From Ooceraea biroi (taxonomy: Eukaryota; Arthropoda; Insecta; Hymenoptera; Formicidae): a stretch of DNA of 64,000 bases. Positions within the stretch are counted from its first letter, which is position 1. Each line of letters starts with the position of its first letter. Under the pieces are notes generated by a model. The model worked only from the letters and a program-made list of their open reading frames with translations. It did not search any database and was not told the origin of the DNA. A program made the position numbers and the translations under genes. The DNA lies in assembly GCF_003672135.1 (NCBI RefSeq), contig NC_039506.1, positions 12,152,001 through 12,216,000 of the forward strand, written 5' to 3'. Below are positions 21,380 through 33,539 of the stretch, piece after piece.

Positions 21380-23050
21380 CAGGGTGTCGATTTGAAAACT
21401 TTCAGCCTTAATATCTTTTTTGTTTTCAGTTTTAGAGCAAAATGTTTTGAATAAAAGTTGTTTTGTTTCGAGGGGGCAATAAAACAACATTATTTATTTT
21501 TGATTTAATGAACGTTTTCAAGGTTATTTCGAGGTCAACTTAATTTTTTTAAATGGAACTATATAATTATTTTAATGGCATCTTATTGTACGCAAGAAAG
21601 CAAACAACTTTTGTCTGAAACATTTTGTTATTTGCCCACTATTTATTCGAGTTATGAGGTTTGAAAGTTACATTACCGCTGACATTCAAGCCTCATATTT
21701 CAAAAAATACTTAATAAAAAGATATGGTAATTATATAGTTTAACGGAGCACCCTCGGATGACCTAGACCTTGACATATATTATAAAGGTCACCCTCCTAA
21801 GTGACCTTCAAAAGGTTTTAGCCGTCGCTCGTTGTTTATTAAAAAGTTGTAAACAACAGAAGTGGGTAAACCTGAAGAAAAGGAAGCATCTCCGATGACC
21901 TTGACCTTGACATATGTTATAACGGTCACTCTCCTGAGTGACCTTCAAAAGGTTTTAGCCGGCGCTCGTGTTCATTAAAAAGTTATTAACAAAATAAATT
22001 TAGTGGTTTCGTATGGATTTTCCACCAAGTAACATGCAGAAGGTTTCATCTGTTGCTCGTTGTTTATTAAAAAGTTATTAACCAAAAAAGTATCACGCAT
22101 AGTTTTCAGTCCGCTTCGCGGGAGGGCGGTAGGGGAGGGGCTTTGCCCCTCTCCCCCGCCTCCCGCGAAACGGCCACAAAACTATGCGTGATACTTTTTT
22201 GGTTAATAACTTTTTAATAAACAACGAGCAACAGATGAAACCTTCTGCATGTTACTTGGTGAGGCGATCTGTGTAATATATGTCAACTTCAAGTCCTTGC
22301 TTCGTGTGAAAAGTCGAAGAACCATACGAAATCACTGAATTTATTTTGTTTATAACTTTTTAATAAACAATGAGCGACGGCTAAAACCTTTTGAAGGTCA
22401 CTCAGGAGGGTGACCTTTATAATATATGTCACGGTCAAGGTCATCCGAGGGTGCTCCGTTAAACTATATAATTACCAAAGATATTTTATTATAGTATTTT
22501 GAAAAGCTCTCGAAATAAGCTATACGAATATGCAATAAAAAATAAGGACAGACTTTATAAAAACCCCACGGGTGTACAGTATGCAAGAAGGGTTGAAACT
22601 TAAATAATTTTAAATAGGATATTTTTTATTGTCTATTTTGTAAGCAATAATAAAACAGACTTTATTATTGTGTACAAAATAATAGACACAATTTTGAACA
22701 TTTGTATTAATAAAAATGTAATGTAATAAAATGGATTTTTGTATAATTTATGAAAAAATTATCAAGTTTTCCTTGAATGTTTCAAAAAATATTGAGCAAA
22801 TAAAAAAATGTTTCAGACAAAAGTTGTTTGTTCTCCTGCGTAAAATAAGATGCCATTAAAAAATTATAGAGTTCCATTTAAACAAATTAAGTTGACCTCG
22901 AAATAACCTTGAAAACGTCCATTAAATAAAAAATAAATAATGTTGGTTTATTGCCCCCTCGAAACCAAACAACTTTTATTGAAAACATTTTTCTCTAAAA
23001 CTGAAAACAAAAAAGATATTAAGGTTGAAAGTTTTCAAATTGACACCCTG
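21380..23050. mobile_element. Palindromic 1.67-kb element with TA flanks
   Basis: It begins CAGGGTGTCGATTTGAAAAC and ends with the imperfect inverse (TTTTCAAATTGACACCCTG), with TA on both sides. Arms extend inward for hundreds of bases. An inner palindrome (about 21735-22470) carries several copies of the module GTGACCTTCAAAAGGTTTTA, CGTCGCTCGTTGTTTATTAA, AAAGTTATTAAC, and its centre (22108-22180) is a G+C-rich hairpin. No transposase. Ends and TA target fit a Tc1/mariner-superfamily foldback element. Confidence 0.8.
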
Positions 23051-23492
23051 TATATATATATAAGCCTGCATTGTGCTAACAAATCAACCGAAAGTATAAC
23101 GCAACAAAAAACGGAAAGAATAAATAAATAAACGAATAAATACATAAATGAGTAAATAAATAAACAATGAGTAAATAGCAATGACATAAGAACATAAGAA
23201 CAATAAACAAGAACACAAATAATTCAACAAAGTATGAGAAAAATCGAACAGCCTGTATTGTGACTAGATCAAAATCAAGAATAACAAAACGCGCAGAGAA
23301 TTAACAAAACAAAACTATGTGAACTAGAAAATAGATAAAGGAATATAAATAAAGACATATCACGAAGTACGTGGGGGAGCAATCAAGTGCTCCACAACAG
23401 CAGTCTCCATAGGAGTAATCAGGCAAAAGCGCCATAATTATAAATAAGGCGAAAACTATATACAAATTACTATTAATATATATATATATATA
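23051..23492. other. A-rich spacer, simple AAAT-type repeats
   Basis: 23105-23175 is a degenerate (AAAT/AATA)n run. No gene seen. Confidence 0.4.
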
Positions 23493-24202
23493 CAGGGTGT
23501 TTCCTAAGTAAGTAGACAAACTTAAGGAGGATATTCCTTGGCTTATTTTAAGAAGAAAAGGTCATATAAACATATGTCCTAAACTGCTTTGTTTTCCAAA
23601 AAACGTACATCACTGTTTTCGTTCACTTTTCGTTTATTATAGAACAGTTTGTGTTATAGCAAATGAAACAAATGAAAAACAATAGTAACGAAAAAGAAAA
23701 ATTATAACGAAAAAGAAAATAGTAACTAAAAAGAAAAATAATAACATCACAGTAACTGCTGAAAATGTCCACCTGCAGCCATGATACACGCCTCAACTCT
23801 CCTTTCCATTGATTGACGTACACGCTCAAAAATACCTGGAGTGTTACGTACTCTTTCACATCCATCTATTATGCGATTTCTGAGATCTTCATTTTGAATA
23901 GGTGTAGCGTAAACTAAAGATTTAAGCTGTCCCCATAGAAAAAAATCTACTGGATTTAAGTCTGGGGATCTTGCAGGCCATAAATGGTTTGGTCTTTGAG
24001 TACCTCGACCGATCCCCACTCCATCCCCATCGCTGTTGACTCGTACTGCAAAAGCACGCTATCCGAAAAGTGAACGAAAACAGTGATGTACTTTTTTGGA
24101 AAACAAAGCAGTTTAGGACATATGTTTATATGACCTTTTCTTCTTAAAATAAGCCAAGGAATATCCTCCTTAAGTTTGTCTACTTACTTAGGAAACACCC
24201 TG
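23493..24202 (-). mobile_element. Deletion derivative of a mariner-superfamily element
   Basis: Inverted ends of about 140 bp begin CAGGGTGTTTCCTAAGTAAG (23493) and end with the inverse at 24202, flanked by TA on each side. It keeps only the last part of a transposase. Confidence 0.88.
23747..24019 (-). pseudogene. Transposase C-terminal remnant
   Basis: The frame reads WPARSPDLNPVDFFLWGQLK, then the usual family end (RVRQSMERRVEACIMAAGGH, then FQQLL). The last catalytic Asp region (SPDLNPVDF) is present; the first two catalytic Asp and the DNA-binding half are deleted. It belongs to the same broad group as the transposase at 19461 but is a different lineage, since its ends do not match. Confidence 0.82.
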
Positions 24203-24849
24203 TATATACACAGTTAATATATACAATCTACTATATACAACAATTTTGGCAGAAATAATAAATATGAATAATAATTATTATTATTACTATATTATAATCA
24301 AACTAGAATATGTCCGCAGTACAAGCGTAGTGGTAAAGGAAAATTCATGTAATATTAAGTAACCAATATATGTGGCTATAATATTATATTATATATTACA
24401 CAGTACAAACAAAGCATCCACAAAAAGGCCACAACAGATAAGAGGGATCAGGGAAACAAAGGGAGAAAAAAAAGGACAGACAAACAAGAGCCGGGAGTCA
24501 GCAGCATCGGAATCAGAAAGAATCATCCATATGCAGACCTATCATTTATTAAAAGTATATCCTCACCTATGTAGTAATACAGGAGAGATAACTAAATAAA
24601 TAAATAAATAAAGACAGTGCCAATTATACACAGACCATTAATCATAGGTATCTCTCATCTCTCAAGAGCCGACATAAATAAATCCATGTAAGTAGACTCA
24701 ATTCCGCAAGTCGTAGTAAAAATAATATAGGATGTTAAAATATTATATGCACTTATTAACTTGCCACTTACCATAGTACTAATAATCTTAAATAACACTA
24801 GTAGTACTAATAAGCCTCTTTCATCATTACACGCTGCGACGGCCGTCAC
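24203..24849. other. AT-rich spacer, no gene
   Basis: A simple (AAAT)n tract lies at 24590-24612. Short frames on either strand show no family motif. Confidence 0.4.
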
Positions 24850-27060
24850 TGGCCTACGGGCCGCCGTGCGCGTAGGCGCGGCGTCGCAAATCAGAGGTAC
24901 ACGCGAAATCTACTGAAACGATAATTAGTCCCGAACAACCGTGATCGTGACGACTCAGATTTTCCTCGGCAGTCTCTCCGCTCTCGATATTCCTTCTCTC
25001 TCGATATTCTTTCTCTCTCGATAACTTCTCTCTCTTAACCGCGAATCTGAGTCTCGGTGTCACGATCACCGATACGGCAAACGATAAATTGGGCGTCAGG
25101 CGCAATCACTTGCGCCGCTCACGAAATCAGCACGTAAAACTAGATAGCTCGTCTAGTCAGCTGTCGTGGGTTAGGGTATTATACGGCCGCTGGAAGGAAG
25201 ACAGTAAGACACAACGCGATTGTATAAAATAATAAATAATAATGTATTTCGAGAACTTCCGGGGATACAGGGATTCGTCACTCCGAATCACATGGACGCC
25301 AACAACGCAATACACGAACGTAAACTCGAGTAACACAACGACATACGAGAAACACGACGCAATACGCGATGCGGTTGTCACCGCACCCTTTCGAACGACA
25401 AATACGGATACGCGAGTCAGCCTTTTACGTCGCGGGGACTCTCTCGGCACCCGTTCTCGAGATCCTCCCCGGTGATTTCCGCGAGGTGCCGCAGTCCGGT
25501 TAGGAAACGGCCGTTATTTTCTCGGCGCGAAATCCTCTTCCTTCTCGCGATCTCGCCTCAATCCCGGCTCTGTCTCTCACGGGTGTTACTCGAAAAGTCT
25601 CGACCGTCTTCCACTCGGCAGTCGATTTCCCGCTACTAGACCACTCGGCAGCAACGCAGATCCGTACATAAACGTAATATGCGCGACGATACTCGTACTC
25701 AATAACGTAAGACGCGCGGCGAGATATTCGGACGCCACGACGCGACCATTATACTCCTCCGGACGACAGAATACGAAACGCCATACACGCGACGAAACAC
25801 TCGAATACTTCACGACTCGGCAACGCACAATAACAGTAATACTTGATTACAAATTCCGATCATGATACAAAGACGATAAGATTACGCGACAATTGACTGG
25901 AGTTGGTTTTCGAGGTGGAAGTTCTACCCCCCTTATGCGCGACACCGGGGCGGACGGGCCTCATCTCGTTTCTGGTTCTCCTCGGCACTATACGATAGTC
26001 TGTTCCCCTTAGGTACGGGGCGAAATAATTATTTCGGCGACTGAGCTCGAGGCGCTGTCGTAGCCGGTGTAATTACAAAGATATCGCAGAGTGCAACCTT
26101 ACATAAAAATCCTCGTCCTTCTCGTCGTAGCTGGCTGCTCTCTCGCTCGTTTTCGGGGCCCTCGCCAGGATCGTTCCGCAAGCGTCACCAAACTCCAAGC
26201 GACGAGTCGCGGGGCGCGTCGCGAGGTCCTTCACCGTTCGCGCATCGATTCACCACCGACTTATCGCCGAGCCGCCGCAGCCCCTATCGCCGCTATCTTT
26301 CGCACGGCGGGTAGCCGTTCCTCAGGCGCTTCCGTGGATCGTTTTATTGCTGGCCGCGCCGACCTTCCCCGGTCTCCACTTTTCCTCGCTGGGCTGGCCA
26401 GGCCCAAACGAGAGGACTCGAGGTTGTCGCCGAGGGGTTGCGCACCCCCTCCCAGGCGGTCGAGCTTGCTGTGCTCCTTTTCTCGGGTCGGCACGGAATT
26501 CTTCGCTGACGATCCGCGCCCGCAGCTCCGTTCCTCGCTGCTCGGCATCTTGATTCGGCGATCGGCGGGATCTCTTCCTTGCACGGCTCGGAACCTCCAA
26601 CGCTCCCGCGACCCTCAGGCTTCCCTTCTTCGGTCCTCTCTTCCGCCGGGTTCTTGCTCCGAGGTGTGAGATACAGTTCTTCCGGTGGGTGGGTCTACAC
26701 TCTGCGAAATTCTTAACATGATTAACACACGCGCTCACGCTCCGCTTGGTCAAGTATCGCTCCCCCTCAAATGCGAGAGGAACGATCCCGACGGAATATT
26801 GGTGCTTCCTCCGTCCTATCGCACCTTGTGACGGACGTCCCGAAACGTCACGTCACAACGCATAGCTGCAGTTCAAGATTCATTCATATCATCCAATTTA
26901 CCTCTTATAGCAATACGAACAACACTAGCGCGCCTACCACGTCATACGCGGATTCCGAGAAAACGCAGCACCACACACGTGCGCAAGAGAGATCCACAAT
27001 CTTTTAATAGCGTCCGCCACACAGCCACCCGTATCGTGCCGATCTCAAAGCCCTTAAGAC
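24850..27060. other. G+C-rich tract of unknown nature
   Basis: Composition changes sharply to G+C-rich with many CG dinucleotides. Open frames occur on both strands at once (for example 26091-26669 + and 26261-26753 -), which is what high G+C alone produces, and the longest begins at GTG, not ATG. A CTCTCGATA run repeats at 24975-25025 (CTCTCTCGATATTCTTTCTC). It may be the untranslated part or long terminal repeat of a retroelement, but I found no terminal repeats. Confidence 0.3.
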
Positions 27061-28140
27061 ATGGTACAGTAAACAACTACAAATAATCGCGACTATAAAA
27101 TAAACACGGTAAAAAGTCAGACAACCGCATCACAACGCCGAAGACCATCGTGGGAGAGGCAACACAGCGGAGCAGTGCCTCCAAGAGCGTGCTCCGCCAA
27201 GGCGAATAAGCCACTGCCCACTACGTCCCCCGAGCCCCGATAGCCGCGCGAGTAAGCCAGCAGACCACTAACCATAGCCGCAACGTCACATGTTCACTAC
27301 AGCATCCCGCAGGAGAGCAAAACAGCGGCGCGGGACAAGGGAAGGCCCGTCGAGGAGAGTGAGAAAGGAGAGAAAGAAGTGAGGGGAGAGAGGGGAGGAA
27401 AAGAGAAAGAAGAAGAGAAAAACAGAAAGGAAAGAAGAGAAAAGAGGGAAAAGCGAGAGAAGAAAAAAGAAAGAGAAAGTAGAAAGAAAGGAGAACCGAT
27501 AAGAAAAGAGAGACCGTTGACAGACTTAGCCATTCTACCACCAAGGTGATAGGATGACAAGCCCATCAGGAAAGCATGCCTATCGCTAAACAAATAGCGG
27601 TGGCAGCAACGATAGAACAGAAGAGAGGAAAAAGGACGACCAAAGAAAATAAAGATAGCGAAAGAAAACAGGAAAGGAAGAAAGAAACGGGCCATGCCCC
27701 GCACCGCACCGCCGCCAGCCACTCCACTCAGCAAGATGCCAGCATCCTCCTCAGCGAAGAGACTCCTCCATGGTCTCGCAAGCAGCCGCCGCGCATATCT
27801 TCACCAAGGCGTCCGCCACGCGGACGTCCATTCATCACATTCCCAGAGCCTGCAAGACAAAACACAATGAAACACCACTAGACAAGACGGTTATATAATA
27901 CACAAATAAAATAATGAGTAACAGCAAAAATTAGAATTAAAATAAACTAGAATAAATAACGGTAAGGTACAAGACACAACTATAACAGCGGCTTGTTATC
28001 AAGATGGCTGTTTACGCGCGACAGCGTTGTACTCAAAACTTGAAGTTTGTGAGCGTTTCGATTTGTACATGGGACCTTAAATTCCCATGTAATCAGAGTC
28101 GTTAGCAACGGCGAAATTACGATCACAATTTATAAGCGCT
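27061..28140. other. No gene seen; includes purine-rich tract
   Basis: 27352-27505 is almost purely A and G on the + strand (GAGAGTGAGAAAGGAGAGAA and similar). Frames here are low complexity. The rest is unassigned. Confidence 0.35.
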
Positions 28141-28360
28141 TTTGTTTGTATTGCGAATGTTTTTTTTATTAACAAAGAAAAATCCGATTGGCGACGATTC
28201 TGATATCGACTCTCGTTGCGACAAGACGTGTGCGGTAATTGTGCGACAAGTTATTTATAGTCCGCATTACCGTATTTTTTCCAGTTGTAATTACGTCGCG
28301 AATGAAGCAGTTTGCGCCGCGGGTCAGAATTCGATCCGTTCGAGTGCAAGACCGGCGATT

Positions 28361-28530
28361 TCTCAAGATTTCCGTCGTCGTGTACTCAAGATCTCCGTTA
28401 CGCGAATCCAAGATCTCCATTGCGCGGGATCGATCGGGTGCGCGATCCAAGTTTCCATCGTCGCGACTTCAAGATCTCCGTCTCGCGGGATCGATCGTGC
28501 GTGCGGTCCAAGAAGATTTCCAATTATCGC
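28361..28530. repeat. Degenerate minisatellite around CAAGATCTCCGT
   Basis: TCAAGATTTCCGTCGTCGTG, TCAAGATCTCCGTTACGCGA, CCAAGATCTCCATTGCGCGG and TCAAGATCTCCGTCTCGCGG follow each other, with GGGATCGATCG appearing twice. The unit is about 22 bp with a longer higher-order period. Flanks 28141-28360 and 28531-29364 show no gene. Confidence 0.6.
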
Positions 28531-29364
28531 GCAGAATCCGACGTGGGCTCACCGGTTCTCGCATTCTCGAAAAGCCAACGCATATTTTTTAATTCGATCG
28601 AGAGTTTATTCAATGTCGAAAATCACATTATTCAATGAATATTAAAATACAGTCCATTTAATCCAAAAGGTCTCAAACCAATTTCCTTCCATCTCGTCGC
28701 GCTCGTTGTTCCGGTCGGAACGTTTCCATCACCTAATTTTCCCGATCCCGAATTTGTACGCGGCCCAAAAATTTACGTGAGTCGCGAGCGGACATATTCG
28801 AACAATGGCGGAAGCACAACATGACATCAGCGTCACGGTCATCAGCACTGCGACAACAGCACCACAATCAGCGCTGCAACATAGCCGCCAGATTCAAAAC
28901 ACGAGAGATATAGACCAAATTTTAAAATTCGCGCCTTGATGACTACAGGTACCGTAACTAACGCCACAAAGCAACCACAAGAGTCAGCGCTAGTACAACT
29001 AGCACCACGGTACAGCGCCACCAAATTCAAGTACCGCGAATAAGCCAAATATAGCGTATATATGAGATACAAAAACGTAAAGAACCTATAATGTCTTTAG
29101 AATAGTACTAATGGTATTAATACGACACGCATGTCGTCAAACACACCGCGGCACTGCACAGATAAATATATGCATTTCAAAAAGTGACAAACCCCTGTAA
29201 CGAAGCCATAAATCCATCCAGCGATGGCCGCCGTGACAGCTGGCAGACTCCTAGCCCTATAAATAACAAAGGGTGTAATAAAAGGGAAAGGGAAGGGGGA
29301 GAAACGAATATTATCAAACATATTACAAACTTGCAATACAAATCACAATGAAGACAAACCTCTC

Positions 29365-30197
29365 ACAAGGGAAGGTTAGCCAACCCGGAAATTCAGAAAA
29401 TTCTGAAACTTTGTTTGCATATAGAGTAGTTTATCCGTAACATAAAACTATTTTTTTGTCATGCTGAATTACAATTCAAGGGGGTGAAATCACCCCTTGA
29501 AGAAAAATATAGGTATTTCTATTTTGCGAAATAACTGCCAAACGGTGGAAAGATATAAAAAAAAAGTTTATACAAAAGTTGCATCTCTTTTATATGTCTG
29601 CAAAGCTGTGTACGGATAAGTATCGAAAAACTAATGTTTTTCTATTTACCCCCTCCACCACCCCTTAAAATTGAATTTTTTTACTTCGTAAATTTACGTC
29701 AAAGTACTTCTCCCTGACCTCTTTTCATACGTCGTAATCAATTTATGTCTGTTATATTAAAAAAATAAAATAAAATAAAACCCTTAAAAGAAAAACTCCG
29801 ATTCTCAATTCCGCGCGTTTTAGCAGTTTAATTATTAAAATGATTTTAAAAAGTAATATTTAAATTTCTCGTACCGTTGATTTTATAATAGTCTCTTGGT
29901 TAATGCGGAAAACAGAAATAAAATGTTTGTTAAAATAATATTCACAACTGTTTATTAAAGCAACTGTATATATAATATAAAAATATAAATCACACGGGAT
30001 AAGTCGATAAGGCGATAAATGGAGTTTTGCACTATCGCGATCCATTGGAACGTCTTTCCGCGCATTTTTATTAGATTATTTTGTAAACCGCACGATAAAT
30101 AAGATGTTGCATGAACAAGATATTGCACTTTGACATTAAATGACGCAGATTCATATTGATGCACCGATAACCTTGTCGAACTTTCCAATTTACACAA
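29365..30197 (+). repeat. Left arm of the long inverted repeat
   Basis: Begins at AAGGTTAGCCAACCCGG and ends near CGAACTTTCCAATTTAC. Short frames in this arm translate identically in the other arm, so the two arms have hardly diverged. Confidence 0.88.
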
Positions 30198-30665
30198 AAA
30201 ATGCGGATTGATTCTACAGATTACATATTACATATTGTGTGATTGATTCTTGACTTATTGTTAATATATATTAGTAAGATATTCTGTAACGATATAATGA
30301 TGTCACAATATTTAAATCATAATTTATATCAATTTCAATCATTGTTCGCTTATTTCAACAAGGTAGTTTGTACCTATTTTCAACGAATGTATTAAATGAT
30401 TTTATTAATCCTCATATATATAACATTTGCATTCGTACATTCGTTTTTTGTACATTCTTTATGGTTTACTTATACATTGAAAATGTTATTAATCGAGTAC
30501 AACAATACAAGTGTTAGTAGTGACAAATACAGTAAAATTTGCTAATTGATACAGTAATGATATTCTTCGTAAAAATGTTTAAAACAGAAATATTAGTACA
30601 CGCTCTATTATTTAATTATACATTACAATAGTTATATTAGTGCAAAATCATAGATATACTAAAAA

Positions 30666-32268
30666 TTACGGATTGTAATTGGTACAGTAATGGATATTCT
30701 TCATAAAAGTGTTTAAAACAGAGATAGTCGCCACACCATGCCAGCGTATAAAAGCGGCCATCCCACAAATACTACATTTGGGTATATTCTTTTCATTTTT
30801 GAAGTAACAGAAATCTACAGGATTTTGAAATTCGGCAGGATGCGTTTCTACATATCCGCTTTTATACCAACCATATTGAAACAGGTTTTTAAATCTAGGT
30901 GAAGAAAACTGATTATGGGTTAGTGATTGCAATTTAATTATTTCATTACGGGAGTGTAGATTAACATCTCTCTTCAAGAATTACATTATCCGAAAATGTT
31001 CGCACAAAATTTTTCCAAACCCAGAATCCGAACACATCTAAAGGCTGAATCATTCTCGTTGTCTTTTTTGGAATGGTTAAAAATTGTACTTCTTTGTCTT
31101 GTGGAATGTCAACTGCTCTAGTTGTCTTGGGCAGTGTCCGTCCATGAATGAGTAACATGCTTTTACGGCCAGTATTCGGTAGATACACTTCGCTGAACCA
31201 AGTTTTGAAATGTTCAGACGTGAGTTTTCCTGATTTTGAAGCTTGGATGTAAATGTTAACTGGACAAAAAAGAGTTTCTTTCACCCTCGGGCCAAATGTT
31301 CCCGTAGACTCCTTCAAAACTATGTATAGTGGTGAAAGAAGACGTCCACTTGCTGAAATAATAGGCATTATAGTATAACTGTGTGTTGTAGAAGATACTG
31401 ATTGAATCATTGTTTCAACTGTTTTTACTCCTGATTTCGTCAATGTTCGCCTAGAATGTATTTCAAGTATTGAAACCACTCTCGTCTGCATTATAAATTT
31501 CTTCAACTGCAAAAACTGGAATGTTTGACTTTACGTTTGAAACAAACGATTTTGCGATATTTTATAAGTTGCCAATATCTTGAAGCGTAAATTGCGTCCT
31601 GAATGTTGTTATCTTGCGGGAAACAATTCTGTGCACATTCTTGAATTTTCAAATCCACCATTTACTTGCCTTGAATTCAGGTAGGTCCACTTGCTCCTTT
31701 GCCTCCAAAGCCCATAATCTTAAATTCATGTCATGAACAATAGATTTTCTATCACATGCTTCTTCAAACTTTTGCAGTACATATTCCGTAATAAATGTAA
31801 ATTTATCTGCATTTGTTCCACCTTTTTCTACACTTGCTTCCCATCTGTATAGCTGCTGTAAGGATTTAACCTTATGAAAACTATTCTGTACGCTAGTTAA
31901 TGTCCAACGTGCCTTCTTTCCGCTTTTCCAAAACTCTATGGCCTTTCTCTTATAACTCGAAAGTCGACCTTCCCACCTTCATCATCGACAATACATTCTT
32001 CATATTCAAAACTGTCTTCATCTTCTTCTTTTTCTGCAGGCGTAATGTATTCTACAACTTGTGCTCCATGGGGTTCTGATGGATCAGCAAAATCAAGCAC
32101 GTAATCATGTTCAAATGATGAACGTACGTCTTGCAAATTTTGTAGAATATCACGAATTTCATTATGCACTTCAATTTCAAAAGGCGTTATAGGTGTCTGT
32201 GTTATACTCGCAATTTGAAACGTAGTCGCTAACATGTTTATTATGTTCGCAACATTAACCGGCGTCAT
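30666..32268 (-). pseudogene. DDE_1-type (CENP-B/Jerky-like) transposase, broken
   Basis: N-terminal acidic piece at 31936-32268 (MTPVNVANIINMLATTFQIA). The DNA then reads ASKWWI, a stop, KFKNVHRIVSRKITTF, a CENP-B-like DNA-binding motif. The catalytic region begins NADESGFN (first Asp), then a stop, and continues at 30961-31512 with STTHSYTIMPIISASGRLLS, SGKLTSEHFKTWFSEVYLP, and IQPLDVFGFWVWKNFVRTFS (third Asp). At the second catalytic site the DNA reads LLIHGRTLPKTT where relatives have a DSW motif. Small deletions seem to have removed that Asp while restoring the frame. The last piece (30666-30977) has IIKLQSLTHNQFSSPRFKNL and a partial Cys-rich end. Many ants carry this family. It cannot work as it stands. 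Confidence 0.8.
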
Positions 32269-32512
32269 TTTCTATCAGGCAAACTTTTCAACAGAATGCT
32301 GATTCCTGTCGTAAATGAGACTGGAAAGTAATACTTCCTCGGGCATATTTATATGAATCGAAAACCGCGATTACATAACCTTATTCACCGAAAAAATGTT
32401 GGAAAAAAGATTATAAGTTGCACCATTTTCCTCATTTGCGATAGTAGTCCAATCTATGTACCAACTTATCTAATTTTTCGTGTGGTTTGCAAAACGGATA
32501 GACACATCCGTA

Positions 32513-33345
32513 TTACGTAAATCGGAAAGTTCGACAAGGTTATCGGTGCATCAATATGAATCTGCGTCATTTAATGTCAAAGTGCAATATCTTGTTCATG
32601 CAACATCTTATTTATCGTGCGGTTTACAAAATAATCTAATAAAAATGCGCGGAAAGACGTTCCAATGGATCGCGATAGTGCAAAACTCCATTTATCGCCT
32701 TATCGACTTATCCCGTGTGATTTATATTTTTATATTATATATACAGTTGCTTTAATAAACAGTTGTGAATATTATTTTAACAAACATTTTATTTCTGTTT
32801 TCCGCATTAACCAAGAGACTATTATAAAATCAACGGTACGAGAAATTTAAATATTACTTTTTAAAATCATTTTAATAATTAAACTGCTAAAACGCGCGGA
32901 ATTGAGAATCGGAGTTTTTCTTTTAAGGGTTTTATTTTATTTTATTTTTTTAATATAACAGACATAAATTGATTACGACGTATGAAAAGAGGTCAGGGAG
33001 AAGTACTTTGACGTAAATTTACGAAGTAAAAAAATTCAATTTTAAGGGGTGGTGGAGGGGGTAAATAGAAAAACATTAGTTTTTCGATACTTATCCGTAC
33101 ACAGCTTTGCAGACATATAAAAGAGATGCAACTTTTGTATAAACTTTTTTTTTATATCTTTCCACCGTTTGGCAGTTATTTCGCAAAATAGAAATACCTA
33201 TATTTTTCTTCAAGGGGTGATTTCACCCCCTTGAATTGTAATTCAGCATGACAAAAAAATAGTTTTATGTTACGGATAAACTACTCTATATGCAAACAAA
33301 GTTTCAGAATTTTCTGAATTTCCGGGTTGGCTAACCTTCCTTGTC
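32513..33345 (-). repeat. Right arm of the long inverted repeat
   Basis: Inverse of 29365-30197; see that entry. It ends CTAACCTTCCTTGT. Confidence 0.88.
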
Positions 33346-33539
33346 AGCCACGAGGCGACGCATCCCGCTATCGCCAATGTGGCCGACAAGCAGCGTTGCC
33401 ATAATATCACGCATCCACGTCAATCAATCAACTTGACAGCTAACGCTCGCTAAATCCTCTTTGTCATGAGATTACACGCCAGTCCGTTGCACTTATAATA
33501 GTCAATTGCCGAGGCGCATAAGGAGCCGCAAGACATATA

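Larger units (their letters stand above)
29365..33345 (-). mobile_element. Long-inverted-repeat DDE transposon
   Basis: About 830-bp inverted arms (29365-30197 and 32513-33345) enclose a - strand transposase pseudogene. The outer ends read ACAAGGGAAGGTTAGCCAAC at left and the inverse at right with one G fewer. The arms look almost identical while the gene between them is badly decayed. Target duplication is not clear. Confidence 0.85.

Noticed and set aside
26091..26669. 192-codon frame with a signal-peptide-like start
   Set aside because: It begins at GTG, lies in a CpG-rich tract where both strands are open, and its remainder is low-complexity Arg/Ser/Pro text with no family match.
27297..27734. 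Leu/Phe/Ser-rich frames on the - strand
   Set aside because: They translate the purine-rich tract; low complexity and open in several frames.
28142..28645. Three overlapping + frames around the CAAGATCTCCGT repeat
   Set aside because: Frames are open in all registers because of the repeat; no start or splice context supports a gene.
29860..30045. 61-codon frame present in both arms of the long inverted repeat
   Set aside because: Identical because the arms are identical; no family match, and located in a transposon end.
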